Notes: generated by a model from the sequence alone, not told the origin. A DNA stretch of 64,000 nt from Marinomonas sp. UCMA 3892 (GCF_012726345.1 NZ_PTXN01000004.1:212101-276100); one strand, 5' to 3'; shown: positions 26,640-38,878, counted from the stretch's first letter. Numbers and translations: made by a program.

Positions 26640-26965
26640 CACAGCTTAATTAATAAAAAAATAGCTACACAATCCATTAAACACTTACACACAGACTTCT
26701 ACCTCACTAGTGGATAAAGAATATTTTATAAAATTATCTTATCCACAAGGATGGTTTTTTATTAATTTATGTGTATAAAAATCAAAAAGTTAAAAAGTTT
26801 TCCACTTGTGTATAATATTAAAATAAATCGTTTCTATCATGTGTATAAGTGAGTGGTTTATGCACAAGGGTGAAGTTTTATCTACTCCTGTGTATAACCT
26901 GTCATGTTATTAACATTTTTCGATTTAAGGCCGTATGTAGTTTTTTTCTATTTATATGTGGATAA
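26640..26965. other. oriC: Chromosomal replication origin oriC with DnaA boxes
   Basis: An AT-rich region between rpmH and dnaA carries seven DnaA-box-like nonamers. They are TTATCCACA (26739), TGTGTATAA (26770, 26807, 26840, 26889), TTATGCACA (26858) and TGTGGATAA (26957). Long A/T tracts (26640-26720 and 26755-26800) could be the unwinding element. Position, composition and box density together fit the main origin, as in Pseudomonas-type gammaproteobacteria. Confidence 0.85.
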
Positions 26966-27027
26966 CTTTAAATGCCCGATGTAAAATCCGCTCCTTGTCT
27001 GTCACTCAACCAGGGAGTACGTCTACA

Positions 27028-28578
27028 GTGTCTTTGGAGCATTGGAATCTTTGTCTGCAGCGCTTGCAGAGTGAGTTTTCCACATCTCAGTTCAACACCT
27101 GGATTCGTCCATTGCAGGCTGAAATGCTGCCGAATGGAGAATTGTGCCTAAGTGCACCAAACCGTTTTGTGTTGGATTGGGTGAGTAACAAATATCAAAC
27201 GCGCATAAAGGAATTATTGTCTGAATTTGCTGGCGATGATCTTGCACCGGCTTTAAAGCTGGCCGTGAAAGCTCAAAATTTTGCCCAAGCGAATCAGATG
27301 TCACCTCCACCTCCTCCGGTTTCAAGTGAACCGGCTATTAACCCTTTAAATAATGAAGTGGCGAGAGAGTCTGGCTACCGTCCGGGTTTTGGTTTAATGG
27401 ATGACGAAGAAGGTAGCCCGAATGCTGACCTTGAGTTTGAAGCACCATTGACTTTGTCCGGTACTGGCTTGCGTGGTGAGCTTGAACCTTATGAACAGGG
27501 CCAACTGCCATTAACTGCGCCCAAACGTAAAGTACAGGTGGAAGGTGGTATTAACCACGGCGCGAATCTAAATAATTCGTTTACTTTTGATAACTTCATC
27601 GAAGGTAAATCCAACCAGTTGGCTCATGCTGCGGCATTGCAAGTCGCTGAGAATCCGGGCGGTGCTTACAATCCTCTCTTTATATATGGTGGGGTTGGCT
27701 TGGGTAAAACTCACTTAATGCAAGCCGTCGGTACTGAAATGATGCGCCATAATCCGAATGCTAAGGTGGTTTACCTGCATTCTGAGCGTTTTGTTGCTGA
27801 CATGGTAAAAGCACTACAATTGAACGCGATTAATGATTTTAAACGTTATTATCGTTCTGTTGATGCTTTATTAATTGATGACATCCAGTTTTTTGCCGGT
27901 AAAGACCGTACACAAGAAGAGTTTTTTCACACCTTTAATGCTTTGTTAGAAGGTGGTCAGCAGATGATTTTGACCTGTGACCGCTATCCTAAAGAGATCC
28001 AAGGCTTGGAAGATCGTCTTAAGTCGCGTTTTGGTTGGGGATTAACGGTTGCTATTGAACCGCCGGAATTAGAAACACGAGTCGCCATTTTGATGCGTAA
28101 AGCAGATGAAAGTGGTATCAAGTTATCTTATGATTCCGCATTCTTTATCGCTCAGAAAATACGTTCAAACGTACGTGAGTTAGAAGGCGCGCTAAAACGT
28201 GTTATCGCTAACTCGCATTTTACTGGACGAGCGATTACGCCAGATTTTGTCCGCGAATCGTTAAAAGACCTTTTAGCCTTGCAAGATAAGCTGGTAAACA
28301 TCGATAATATCCAGCGAATTGTGGCGGAATACTACAAAATTAAGATCAGTGATCTGTTGTCGAAACGCCGTAGTCGATCTGTTGCTCGTCCTCGCCAAGT
28401 GGCGATGTCGTTAGCAAAAGAATTGACCAACCACAGCTTGCCAGAAATTGGCGATGCATTTGGTGGCCGCGATCATACGACAGCCTTGCATGCGATTCGC
28501 AAGATTAAAGAACTGCAAGATACGGATTCTGATATTCGTGAAGACTACAAACAATTGATGCGAATTCTGACCACCTGA
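27028..28578 (+). CDS. dnaA: Chromosomal replication initiator DnaA
   Basis: The protein has 516 residues from the GTG at 27028 behind AGGGAG. A longer ATG frame begins inside the last DnaA box and lacks family similarity in its first 24 codons. Domain I begins [29 protein letters not shown]. Domain II is a variable linker (about 95-185). Domain III has [17 protein letters not shown] (Walker A) and [12 protein letters not shown] (Walker B). Domain IV has the DnaA signature [15 protein letters not shown]. It opens oriC just upstream and represses its own promoter. Confidence 0.97.
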   Translation: MSLEHWNLCLQRLQSEFSTSQFNTWIRPLQAEMLPNGELCLSAPNRFVLDWVSNKYQTRIKELLSEFAGDDLAPALKLAVKAQNFAQANQMSPPPPPVSSEPAINPLNNEVARESGYRPGFGLMDDEEGSPNADLEFEAPLTLSGTGLRGELEPYEQGQLPLTAPKRKVQVEGGINHGANLNNSFTFDNFIEGKSNQLAHAAALQVAENPGGAYNPLFIYGGVGLGKTHLMQAVGTEMMRHNPNAKVVYLHSERFVADMVKALQLNAINDFKRYYRSVDALLIDDIQFFAGKDRTQEEFFHTFNALLEGGQQMILTCDRYPKEIQGLEDRLKSRFGWGLTVAIEPPELETRVAILMRKADESGIKLSYDSAFFIAQKIRSNVRELEGALKRVIANSHFTGRAITPDFVRESLKDLLALQDKLVNIDNIQRIVAEYYKIKISDLLSKRRSRSVARPRQVAMSLAKELTNHSLPEIGDAFGGRDHTTALHAIRKIKELQDTDSDIREDYKQLMRILTT

Positions 28579-28610
28579 TGGTCTAAGACTTTGAGTTTAC
28601 GAGGAAAATA

Positions 28611-29708
28611 ATGAAATTTTCAGTCGTCCGCGAGACACTTCTTAAGCCACTTCAACTAGTGGCAGGCGTTGTAGAGCGCAAACAAACCATGCCTGTCTTG
28701 GCCAATGTGTTGGTGGAAGTGAAAGACCAACTATTAACGCTTACCGGTTCTGATTTAGAGGTCGAATTGGTTGGTCATGTGCCATTAGATGAGTGCGAAG
28801 AAGGCCGTATTACCGTGCCTGCTCGTAAACTAATGGACATTTGCAAAAGTTTACCAGACAGTGCAGTAATTGAGTTCACCTTGGATGACCAAAAAGCGGT
28901 TATTCGTTCAGGTCGTTCTCGTTTTAGTTTGTCTACGTTGCCAGCCGATGAATTCCCGAATATCCAAGATATGCAAGGTGATTTAACGGTTTCTATCGCA
29001 CAAAATAGCGTGCGTCGCTTGATCGACCGTACGGGTTTTGCGATGGCAAACCAAGATGTTCGTTACTACTTAAATGGTATGTTACTTGAAGTTGCAGACG
29101 GCCAATTACGTGTGGTCGCAACCGACGGACACCGTTTGGCGACGGCTGTGGAAGATGCTCAAGTGAGCGGTGATTTGACTCAAGTTATCGTGCCTCGCAA
29201 AGGCGTTTTGGAACTAAACCGCTTACTGAATGATACAGATGAAGTTGTTGAGCTAACGATAGGTACAAACCATATTCGCGCGAAAGTAGCAGAATATGTG
29301 TTTACCTCTAAATTAGTTGATGGCAAATTCCCTGATTATCATCGTGTTATTCCTCGAAATAATGAAAAAATCGTCATTGCTGACCGTTTGGAATTACGTC
29401 AAGTATTCCTTCGTGCATCGATTCTTTCCAACGAGAAATACCGTGGTGTGCGTTTGATTTTGTCTAACGGCATGTTGCAAGTGTTTGCCAATAACCCTGA
29501 GCAAGAAGAAGCCGAAGAATCCGTATTGGTGCAATACCAAGGTGACAATATGGAAGTGGGCTTCAATGTGGGTTACTTGTTAGACGTATTGGGTGTCGTA
29601 GACTCTCAAGAAGTGCGTTTATCATTGAATGATTCAAACAGCAGTGCCTTGATCGAAGAAGCACAAAGTCATGCAGCACAATATGTTGTGATGCCGATGC
29701 GTCTATAA
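28611..29708 (+). CDS. dnaN: DNA polymerase III beta sliding clamp
   Basis: The protein has 365 residues and begins MKFSVVRETLLKPLQLVAGVVERKQ. It has three repeats of the clamp fold and ends QYVVMPMRL, the conserved C-terminus. It encircles DNA and tethers polymerase III. It follows dnaA by 32 bases with an AGGAAAAT ribosome site. Confidence 0.98.
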   Translation: MKFSVVRETLLKPLQLVAGVVERKQTMPVLANVLVEVKDQLLTLTGSDLEVELVGHVPLDECEEGRITVPARKLMDICKSLPDSAVIEFTLDDQKAVIRSGRSRFSLSTLPADEFPNIQDMQGDLTVSIAQNSVRRLIDRTGFAMANQDVRYYLNGMLLEVADGQLRVVATDGHRLATAVEDAQVSGDLTQVIVPRKGVLELNRLLNDTDEVVELTIGTNHIRAKVAEYVFTSKLVDGKFPDYHRVIPRNNEKIVIADRLELRQVFLRASILSNEKYRGVRLILSNGMLQVFANNPEQEEAEESVLVQYQGDNMEVGFNVGYLLDVLGVVDSQEVRLSLNDSNSSALIEEAQSHAAQYVVMPMRL

Positions 29709-29738
29709 TCATCGCATACATAGATGATAGACCTATCA

Positions 29739-29776
29739 CCCGCTTGGCGATTTAGTTTTCTAAAATGCCAAGTGGG
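29739..29776 (+). terminator. Hairpin between dnaN and recF
   Basis: CCCGCTTGGC pairs with GCCAAGTGGG (one G-U pair), followed by a modestly T-rich stretch. It could attenuate transcription into recF. Confidence 0.45.
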
Positions 29777-29809
29777 TTGTCTTCCTTCCCCGATTAAGGT
29801 TTAAGAGTT

Positions 29810-30916
29810 ATGCCGCTGGTGCGTTTGGACATCTCTCATGTTCGCAACCTTTCTAGTGTGCGCTTTGAACCTTCGCCCCAAGTAAATGTGATTGTTGGCA
29901 AAAATGGCAGTGGTAAAACCTCTGTTTTAGAAGCCATTCACTTATTGTCGTTTGGTCGTTCCTTTCGTAGTCACAAGCACAAGACCTATATTCAACACGA
30001 AAACGATGCCTGTATCGTTTTTGCGCAGCTTCATCAAAAGCAAGGCAGTCCGATCCGTGTCGGTTTACAGCATCATCGTGACGGTCAGATAGACGTTCGT
30101 ATCCAAGGACAGCGTGCACAATCGGTTATTGAGCTTGCCGAACGTCTTCCTGTACAGCTAATTAACCCTGACGCATTTCGATTATTAGAGGGTTCTCCGA
30201 GCATTCGACGCCAATTTATCGACTGGGGTGCGTTTCATTTTGATAAAGACTTCATTCAGGCGTGGCGAGGCTGGCAAAAAGCATTAAAACAGCGGAATAC
30301 CTTGCTCAGACGTGGTAAAATATCCCTCAGTTTATTGGCGGCATTTGATCAGGAATTGATCCGACTGGGTGAGCAGGTCAATCAATCTCGCAAAGCGTAT
30401 GTTGAAAAGTTAACACCGCATTTTGTGAAGGTTTTATCGCTATTAACCACAGAGCTTTCGGTGAGTTTACAGTTCTTTCAAGGCTGGGATGCACAGAAAA
30501 ATTTAGCCATGGCGGTTGAAGCGGGACGTGAGCGAGATATCGAGTTAGGTTATACGCACACAGGCCCACAAAGAGCTGATTTACGTGTGAAAACGGCGAC
30601 GGGTGATGCGTTAGATACGCTGTCTCGTGGGCAACAAAAACTTGTTGTTTCCGCGTTAAAAATTGCTCAAGGACAGCTACTGATCGATATGGGTCGCCCT
30701 CTGGTATTTTTAGTGGATGATTTACCAGCTGAGTTGGACGCTAACCACAGACAGAAACTTTGTCAGTTGTTGGAGTCATTAAACAGCCAAATTTTTATTA
30801 CCAGTGTCGAGCCTGATACAACGGATTTTACTTGGGCCGACACAACAGACGTTCGCCAATTTTCTATGACTAATGGTGAATTGTCTTTATTGAGCAAAGG
30901 TTTGCAGGAGAGTTAA
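29810..30916 (+). CDS. recF: DNA replication and repair protein RecF
   Basis: The protein has 368 residues, an SMC-like ATPase: Walker A GKNGSGKTSVLEAIHLL near 31-47, the signature LSRGQQKL, and Walker B LVFLVDDLPAELD. It loads RecA at gaps with RecOR. The stop codon is directly followed by the gyrB ATG, so the two genes are coupled. Confidence 0.97.
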   Translation: MPLVRLDISHVRNLSSVRFEPSPQVNVIVGKNGSGKTSVLEAIHLLSFGRSFRSHKHKTYIQHENDACIVFAQLHQKQGSPIRVGLQHHRDGQIDVRIQGQRAQSVIELAERLPVQLINPDAFRLLEGSPSIRRQFIDWGAFHFDKDFIQAWRGWQKALKQRNTLLRRGKISLSLLAAFDQELIRLGEQVNQSRKAYVEKLTPHFVKVLSLLTTELSVSLQFFQGWDAQKNLAMAVEAGRERDIELGYTHTGPQRADLRVKTATGDALDTLSRGQQKLVVSALKIAQGQLLIDMGRPLVFLVDDLPAELDANHRQKLCQLLESLNSQIFITSVEPDTTDFTWADTTDVRQFSMTNGELSLLSKGLQES

Positions 30917-33340
<2,424 letters not shown>

Positions 33341-33361
33341 TTCAGTCTGAGTTTACTTACT

Positions 33362-33400
33362 AAAAAAACGGTTAGAGTGAAAATTCTAACCGTTTTTTTT
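33362..33400. terminator. Bidirectional terminator between gyrB and qorB
   Basis: AAAAAAACGGTTAGA, a nine-base loop, TCTAACCGTTTTTTT. A/T tracts on both sides let it serve the convergent genes on both strands. Confidence 0.85.
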
Positions 33401-33423
33401 ATAGAAAAATTTGCGGTATAGAC

Positions 33424-34269
33424 CTACAACGCTGCTTTAATGCTGTCTTCAATTTGCGTGGTTGGGCGGCCAATTAGCGTTGATAAATCTTTGCTGTCGC
33501 TGAACAAGGCTCCTTGGGACGCGTCAACTTCTGAGTCCGCAAGGATGGCTGCGAAGCCTTCTGGCAAGCCTGCGCCAACCAGGATTTTGGTGAATTCCGC
33601 TTCAGGAACGTTTTGATAAGCGACGGTTTTGCCTGATACCTTGCTGATCGCAGCAGCGTATTCGCTTAACGTGAAAGCATTATCGCCAGCCAGTTCATAG
33701 ACTTTGCCCGCTTGTCCATCTTTAACCAGTACGGCCGCGGCCGCAGCAGCATAGTCTGCACGTGCTGCAGTAGACAGTTTTCCATCTTCGGCACAACCAA
33801 CAACACCATGCTCTAGTGCGCCTGCTACGCCCATTGTGTAGTTTTCCGAGTACCAGCCATTGCGCAGTAATACATAGGGTACGCCAGATTCTGCCAATAG
33901 ATTTTCGGTGGCTACGTGCTCTTGTGCCAAGATGAGTGGCGAGCTCTCCGCGTTTAAAATACTGGTGTAAGCCAGCAAGGAAACGCCCGCTTGTTTCGCC
34001 GCATGGATGACATTGCTGTGCTGAGCAGTACGTTGGCCCACTTCGCTTGACGAGATTAATAATACTTTTTCAACACCTTGCATTGCAGCAACAAGAGAGT
34101 TTTGGTCTGTGTAATCAGCTTGACGAACTTGTACGCCCTTTTCTGCCAAATCAGCCACTTTTTCTGGGTTACGAACCGCGGCAATAATGTTGCTTGCTGC
34201 TGTTTTTTCTAACAATGAAGCAATGACAAGACGACCAAGTTGGCCAGATGCGCCAGTAACTAAAATCAT
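33424..34269 (-). CDS. qorB: NAD(P)H-dependent quinone reductase/NmrA-like oxidoreductase
   Basis: The protein has 281 residues. The Rossmann start is ILVTGASGQLGRLVIASLL, followed by AAVRNPEKV and a LLRNGWYSENY segment found in QorB (YtfG) and NmrA-like atypical SDR proteins. The canonical SDR Tyr-x-x-x-Lys is absent, as in that group. QorB reduces quinones with NADPH. It is divergent from an HxlR regulator, the same pairing as ytfG/ytfH in E. coli, so redox or electrophile control is likely. Confidence 0.8.
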   Translation of the reverse strand: MILVTGASGQLGRLVIASLLEKTAASNIIAAVRNPEKVADLAEKGVQVRQADYTDQNSLVAAMQGVEKVLLISSSEVGQRTAQHSNVIHAAKQAGVSLLAYTSILNAESSPLILAQEHVATENLLAESGVPYVLLRNGWYSENYTMGVAGALEHGVVGCAEDGKLSTAARADYAAAAAAVLVKDGQAGKVYELAGDNAFTLSEYAAAISKVSGKTVAYQNVPEAEFTKILVGAGLPEGFAAILADSEVDASQGALFSDSKDLSTLIGRPTTQIEDSIKAAL

Positions 34270-34352
34270 AATATTCTCCTTTGAGTTTTAAGTTGATGGA
34301 AGTAGAATAAATCACTAACAAACTTTTAGTAAGTACGTACAAAAAGGTAAGT

Positions 34353-34766
34353 ATGGAAAATAATTTACAAACTTCACAGAACGGCATGTCGCGCTTATTT
34401 GATAAAGGCGATGTGTTTTCAGACAAATGCCCTTCACGTGATATTTTGAAACATGTCACCAGTCGTTGGGGTGTTTTGGTATTGTTCGCACTGAAGGACG
34501 GTGAAACACAGCGCTTTAGTGAGTTGCGTCGCAAGATATCAGGCGTCAGTGAAAAAATGCTGGCGCAAACTCTTCAAGCCTTGGAATTAGATGGCTTTGT
34601 GTTACGTACTTCTTATCCTGTGGTACCGCCTCATGTGGAATACAGTCTGACGGATTTAGGGCTAGAAGTGTCCGTTCGAGTGGCTAGTTTGGCTGATTGG
34701 ATTGAAGACAATATTACCGATATTTTGGCTATACAATCACAACGAAATGAAGAGTTAGCGTCTTAA
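34353..34766 (+). CDS. HxlR-family transcriptional regulator (YtfH-like)
   Basis: The protein has 137 residues and a winged helix-turn-helix with the HxlR pattern: CPSRDILKHVTSRWGVLVLFAL, RFSELRRKISGVSEKMLAQTLQALELDGFV and YSLTDLGLEV. The Cys near residue 29 before the first helix is the usual redox-sensing position (as in HypR, QorR and YodB). It lies divergent from the qorB-like gene with an 83-base shared promoter and most likely controls it. Confidence 0.88.
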   Translation: MENNLQTSQNGMSRLFDKGDVFSDKCPSRDILKHVTSRWGVLVLFALKDGETQRFSELRRKISGVSEKMLAQTLQALELDGFVLRTSYPVVPPHVEYSLTDLGLEVSVRVASLADWIEDNITDILAIQSQRNEELAS

Positions 34767-34843
34767 ATGTATATTTATTAGTATTTAAATTGAGAGTGAG
34801 TACTCACACTAAATTGCTTATTTATAATAATCACTTACCTTTA

Positions 34844-35545
34844 TCACCGTTGATTAATTGTATTTTGCTGTTTTTGTTTGGCGCTTTTTGTGTGCAGTCT
34901 TGGGCAGTTGGAACAAAGTTCTCCGCCGTCACGGCGAAAGTGTAAGCAGCAAGTATGACGCACAAAAACAGGTGTTTCTGTTTCTTGCTGACTTAGCCCA
35001 GCAAGAGCTTTTAATGGCAAATTCATCTCCTGCGCCCAAAGTTGAAAATCCGTTTCTAGGCTGTATTTTTGCTCATCGGGCAACAAATTATTTATAGCAA
35101 TTAACGCACTCATTAACTGATCAGCAAGCAAACCTTGATACAGTGCCGGTCTTCCACCAAAGGCATCAACATGAGCTGTTTCAAAGGATTGAAACATCGT
35201 ATTGAGCTGTTCACTGGCTGTTTTTATCAGCGTCTCGTGACTTCCCTCTTGCCACATTCCATCGGGTAAAAAATACCCAGCGACCATCTCGCCACTTTGC
35301 TTTTGTTCTATTTCTTGCAAGCGCAACGGCACAGCTTTGAGCTGATAAACGCAAATCATCGCCAGATAGATTGGTTGCCAGCAAGCCAACCCCCAACATC
35401 GAATACGCCAATAAGGCGCACCCGTTTCTGGGTGCGCCTCTTGTAGTGTTTCATGTAAAACAAGCAATGCTTGCTCTGGCTCTTTGGCTGATAAGTTGGT
35501 TGTGCTTTGTTTTTTATCAGACAAACTTTCTTGCCCATCCAGCAC
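34844..35545 (-). CDS. FhuF-like siderophore ferric-iron reductase (apparent N-terminal frameshift)
   Basis: The protein has 233 residues from a GTG at 35545. The C-terminal RHTCCLHFRRDGGELCSNCPRL has the Cys-Cys...Cys-x-x-Cys pattern that binds the 2Fe-2S cluster in FhuF-type reductases, which release iron from imported ferrisiderophores in the cytoplasm. Upstream of the GTG, protein-like sequence (DRLFNIARSYIAVLDGQ) continues without a start. An ATG at 35652, overlapping the receptor stop, opens a frame that joins it if one A is added to a run of five As (35596-35600 on the plus strand as T). The gene therefore looks frameshifted, or slips, near codon 19; the intact form would have about 269 residues. 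It is downstream of the receptor. Confidence 0.7.
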   Translation of the reverse strand: MLDGQESLSDKKQSTTNLSAKEPEQALLVLHETLQEAHPETGAPYWRIRCWGLACWQPIYLAMICVYQLKAVPLRLQEIEQKQSGEMVAGYFLPDGMWQEGSHETLIKTASEQLNTMFQSFETAHVDAFGGRPALYQGLLADQLMSALIAINNLLPDEQKYSLETDFQLWAQEMNLPLKALAGLSQQETETPVFVRHTCCLHFRRDGGELCSNCPRLHTKSAKQKQQNTINQR

Positions 35546-35641
35546 AGCAATGTAAGATCTTGCAATGTTGAAAAGACGATCTATAGGCCTTTCGATTTTT
35601 CTATACCTCTAGTATTGCTGCTAAGTTGTGCTATGAAATGT

Positions 35642-37783
35642 TTAGAACTCATATCGTGCACTGACTTCGAAGGCTCTTTCATCTCCGAACCAGCAGTTGG
35701 ATTCGTCGTAGCAGCTGTAATAGGTTTCATCAAATACGTTGCTCATCGAAAACCTGACACTGGCTCCTTGCCATTGCGCAGACAGCATTGATAAGTCGTA
35801 ACCTATGGATAAATCGACCAATGTAAAAGACGGTACGGTATTAGAATTTGCTGCGTCGAGCTGCATTTGGCCAACATAACGTACGCCTGCACCGAGTGAT
35901 GTACCGGCTAATCTTCCTTCGGTTGGCGTATAAGTTAGCCAAGTATTAAATTGCTTTTTGGGTACCCAAACCGGCGTATTACCTTCTATGCCGCTGTTGT
36001 CTTTGGTGACTTCAACGTCTTGAAGTGTATAGGCGGCTTTTACGGTAATGTCAGATGTGATTGCTTTTTGTAACTCAAGTTCGATACCGCGAGATTGCAT
36101 TTCTCCTACTTGAACTTTTTGGCTGTAGTCTGTGCTGTCTGGATCGCGGGTAAGCACATTACGTTTAGTGATTTCAAAGGCGGTCGCACTGGCGGTAATA
36201 TCTCGTTTTTTGTATTTTAGCCCGGCTTCCCATTGGTCAGCTGTAGAGGTATCAAATGTTTTACCATTGCGGTCAGAGCCTGTGACAGGTTCGAAGCTTT
36301 GGGCATAACTTATGAATGGCGCTAGGCCATTATCAAATTCATACAGTGCGCCGGCTCGACCACTAAATTGGCTCTGATCGACCTTGGTATTGGTCGCTGC
36401 TCCGTATTTACGGCCCTTTTCAGTTGCTTTAAATTGATCGTAGCGGCCACCGGCAATAAAGACCCACTGATCAAGACGTATTTGATCTTGCAGGTACACG
36501 CCAGTTTGTTCTTTGTCGATAGTGAAATCGCTGCTGTAACCAGAGCCAGCAAAATCAAGGTTATCTCTAATAATCTGGTCGTGATTTGGGTTATATAGAT
36601 CGATGCTAGGCGCTACGGCATCTTCGTATATCACGTCAGATTTGAGTTTTAGATAGTCCACGCCGACCAAGACATTATGTTCGGCATTGCCAATATCAAA
36701 AACGCCTGAAAATTGGTTGTCTATATTGATGCCCTCCGATTTTTCATCAGTCAGGTAAGCACGACGATTTAGAGTTCTTTCATCACTGTCTAAAGAGGAA
36801 GAGTAAGTGTTTTCTTGGTAAACTTTTGCTGTAGTGAAACGAGCATTTTGAAGAAAGCTCCAAGTATTATTTATTTTATGGTCGAGTTTATAGCCAAGTA
36901 AAAGCACATCTCTGTCGTAGGTTTCCCAGTTTGTGTCTCCCGCATAAGCATCTGAAGATAGTTTTCCATTGATGCTGCTATAGACGGTGCCTTTTGATGG
37001 CAAGGTAGAATAAATACCCATGCTTGGATCTTTCTGATAATACAGATTGAGGTTAAGCATAGTGTTCTCACTGATTCTCCAATCAATAGAGGGCGCTATC
37101 ATGATGCGTTCTTCTTCTGATGTTACAGCTTGTCCGTCTTTTTTTCGCAATAGACCGACGACACGATAGTTCATTGTGTCGTTAATGGCACCTGTACTAT
37201 CGATCTGTGTTTCGCGTTTATTATCGCTACCTAAGGTTAATTCCACACTATGCTGGCTCTCAGACTGAGGGGCTTTACTAATGAGGTTCACCATGCCCCC
37301 AGGAGGCATAGCGCCATAAAGTGTTGAGGTTGGGCCTTTGAATACTTCTACTTGTTCTACCGCTGCCATATCGATTTGTGGTTGTAGGTTCCAATCGTTA
37401 TAGAGTAATTGCAGTCCGTCATAATAGGCTTTGTCATTTTCGAACCCTCGGATATTAAAAAAATCCAAACGTGTTACCGCACCGCCACGTAACTCAGTGT
37501 TAATACCTGAGGTGTATCGAACGGCTTCCGCAACAGTTTCCGTGCCTCTTTGTTGTAGTGAGCTTTGTTCAATCACTGAGATAGCTTGGGGTGTTTCTTC
37601 TGGATCTAATTGGGTTTTTGTCGCTGTATTTCGATAAGTCTGTCCCTTTACCACTAATGCACTTAATTGATCTTCTGACCTTGTATCTGTTGCTTCTGAC
37701 GCATCAGCTGCGAGAGAGTAAGACGGTACTGAGGTAATTGCTAAAGCAAGCAAAGTGAGCTGGAAATGCACAGACGGTTTCAT
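35642..37783 (-). CDS. TonB-dependent ferrisiderophore receptor
   Basis: The protein has 713 residues from ATG 37783, preceded by GGAGTTAAC. It has a signal peptide (cleavage near SLAA), a short extension, and a plug domain with ETPQAISVIEQ (TonB-box region), GFENDKAYYDGLQLLYNDW and GPTSTLYGAMPPGGMVNLISK. A 22-strand barrel ends SARYEF. This matches the FhuE/FpvA-type ferrisiderophore receptor family. A Fur-box-like site lies 32 bases upstream. The ligand cannot be read from the sequence. Confidence 0.92.
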   Translation of the reverse strand: MKPSVHFQLTLLALAITSVPSYSLAADASEATDTRSEDQLSALVVKGQTYRNTATKTQLDPEETPQAISVIEQSSLQQRGTETVAEAVRYTSGINTELRGGAVTRLDFFNIRGFENDKAYYDGLQLLYNDWNLQPQIDMAAVEQVEVFKGPTSTLYGAMPPGGMVNLISKAPQSESQHSVELTLGSDNKRETQIDSTGAINDTMNYRVVGLLRKKDGQAVTSEEERIMIAPSIDWRISENTMLNLNLYYQKDPSMGIYSTLPSKGTVYSSINGKLSSDAYAGDTNWETYDRDVLLLGYKLDHKINNTWSFLQNARFTTAKVYQENTYSSSLDSDERTLNRRAYLTDEKSEGINIDNQFSGVFDIGNAEHNVLVGVDYLKLKSDVIYEDAVAPSIDLYNPNHDQIIRDNLDFAGSGYSSDFTIDKEQTGVYLQDQIRLDQWVFIAGGRYDQFKATEKGRKYGAATNTKVDQSQFSGRAGALYEFDNGLAPFISYAQSFEPVTGSDRNGKTFDTSTADQWEAGLKYKKRDITASATAFEITKRNVLTRDPDSTDYSQKVQVGEMQSRGIELELQKAITSDITVKAAYTLQDVEVTKDNSGIEGNTPVWVPKKQFNTWLTYTPTEGRLAGTSLGAGVRYVGQMQLDAANSNTVPSFTLVDLSIGYDLSMLSAQWQGASVRFSMSNVFDETYYSCYDESNCWFGDERAFEVSARYEF

Positions 37784-37814
37784 GTTAACTCCGAGAATAG
37801 AATAAAACAATATT

Positions 37815-37833
37815 GATAATGAATCTCATTTTA
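37815..37833. promoter_or_regulatory. Fur-box-like site upstream of the receptor
   Basis: GATAATGAATCTCATTTTA resembles the 19-base Fur consensus GATAATGATAATCATTATC, with several mismatches in the second half. It lies just before the TonB receptor start and predicts repression by Fe2+-Fur. Confidence 0.65.
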
Positions 37834-37922
37834 ATTTTATTGGGAGTATAAAACTTAACTTTTTGGTGCATCTTCAGTAAGAGGAAGAGAGGGAGAAATC
37901 ATTGGATTAGATTATATAAAAG

Positions 37923-38843
37923 TTATCTTGGCTTGATCGGAAGCCAATATTCCATATAGCTCTTCGAACTGTTTGGATCGTAATCTGGTTCGTAAACTTC
38001 TAATTCGTAGCCCTGTACTCCGTAATAATTGGACTCAGGTAGCCATTGATAGATAAACCACTCTAGTGCTTTTTCAACCGCTGAAGATTTCCCATAAACG
38101 GGAATGACGGCGTATTCCTGAAGTGGAACCCTCACTGTATCTAATGGAGTGGTATTAAATGGGTTAGCGCCACTAAAAATGGTTGGGGATGATGTATTTA
38201 TTGACTCTAAGTATCCGGCCCAATAAAGCATCTGATCTGGGTGTTGGGTATGGTCCTGAGTGTCTATAATGCCAATTGGACGATAGCCTTTTGTAACTGT
38301 CTCTACTTCTGAAATAACTTGAGACCAAAGTTGTGGAACACGTTCTGAAAAGTTTGGAGAGGCTGAAAAGAGTCCTCGAATCCAAGCGCTTCTGCCCTGA
38401 ATGTGGAAACCATCGCGACTCTCAATACGTATTTGAGTGAATGTTTTTGGTGTCTCTGTCTGGGCTTTATTAGGACATCTATATTGTAATGGCGTACGTA
38501 ATCCATGACGTTTTCCACGTTGCCGATAATCTCTAGGGGTACAGTTGAACATTTGTTTAAAGGCGCGGGAGAAGCTTATTTCCGAATCAAAACCACACTG
38601 TATCGCAATATCTACATGTCTATTTTTACTCGATAGTAACAGTTCTGCAGCTTTGCTTAAGCGTAATTCCCGAATGTATTGAGCTACGCTAAGACCAGTT
38701 GCTTGACCAAATACTCGTTGAAACTGCCAGCGCGACCAGCAGCTTTTTTCCGCTAAGCTAGATACATGAATAGACTCATCCAGATTTTCGTGGATGTAGT
38801 CTAAAACCTTTTCTATACGAGTAAGTCTGTCTTGATTAGCCAT
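37923..38843 (-). CDS. AraC-family regulator with GyrI-like effector domain
   Basis: The protein has 306 residues. An N-terminal AraC DNA-binding domain (about 8-108, two helix-turn-helix motifs, CGFDSEISFSRAFKQMFNCTPRDYR) precedes a GyrI-like small-molecule domain (about 145-305). This order is typical of Rob/SoxS-like and some siderophore-responsive regulators. It is directly upstream of the receptor gene in the same direction and probably activates it when ferrisiderophore is present (inference). Confidence 0.85.
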   Translation of the reverse strand: MANQDRLTRIEKVLDYIHENLDESIHVSSLAEKSCWSRWQFQRVFGQATGLSVAQYIRELRLSKAAELLLSSKNRHVDIAIQCGFDSEISFSRAFKQMFNCTPRDYRQRGKRHGLRTPLQYRCPNKAQTETPKTFTQIRIESRDGFHIQGRSAWIRGLFSASPNFSERVPQLWSQVISEVETVTKGYRPIGIIDTQDHTQHPDQMLYWAGYLESINTSSPTIFSGANPFNTTPLDTVRVPLQEYAVIPVYGKSSAVEKALEWFIYQWLPESNYYGVQGYELEVYEPDYDPNSSKSYMEYWLPIKPR

Positions 38844-38859
38844 GAATCGCTTTATAAAA

Positions 38860-38878
38860 AATAATAATCATTATTATC
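38860..38878. promoter_or_regulatory. Fur-box-like site between AraC and MFS genes
   Basis: AATAATAATCATTATTATC matches the Fur consensus GATAATGATAATCATTATC at 15 of 19 positions and is almost a full palindrome. It lies 17 bases from the AraC gene start and within the shared promoter region of the divergent transporter gene, so both may be iron-regulated. Confidence 0.75.
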
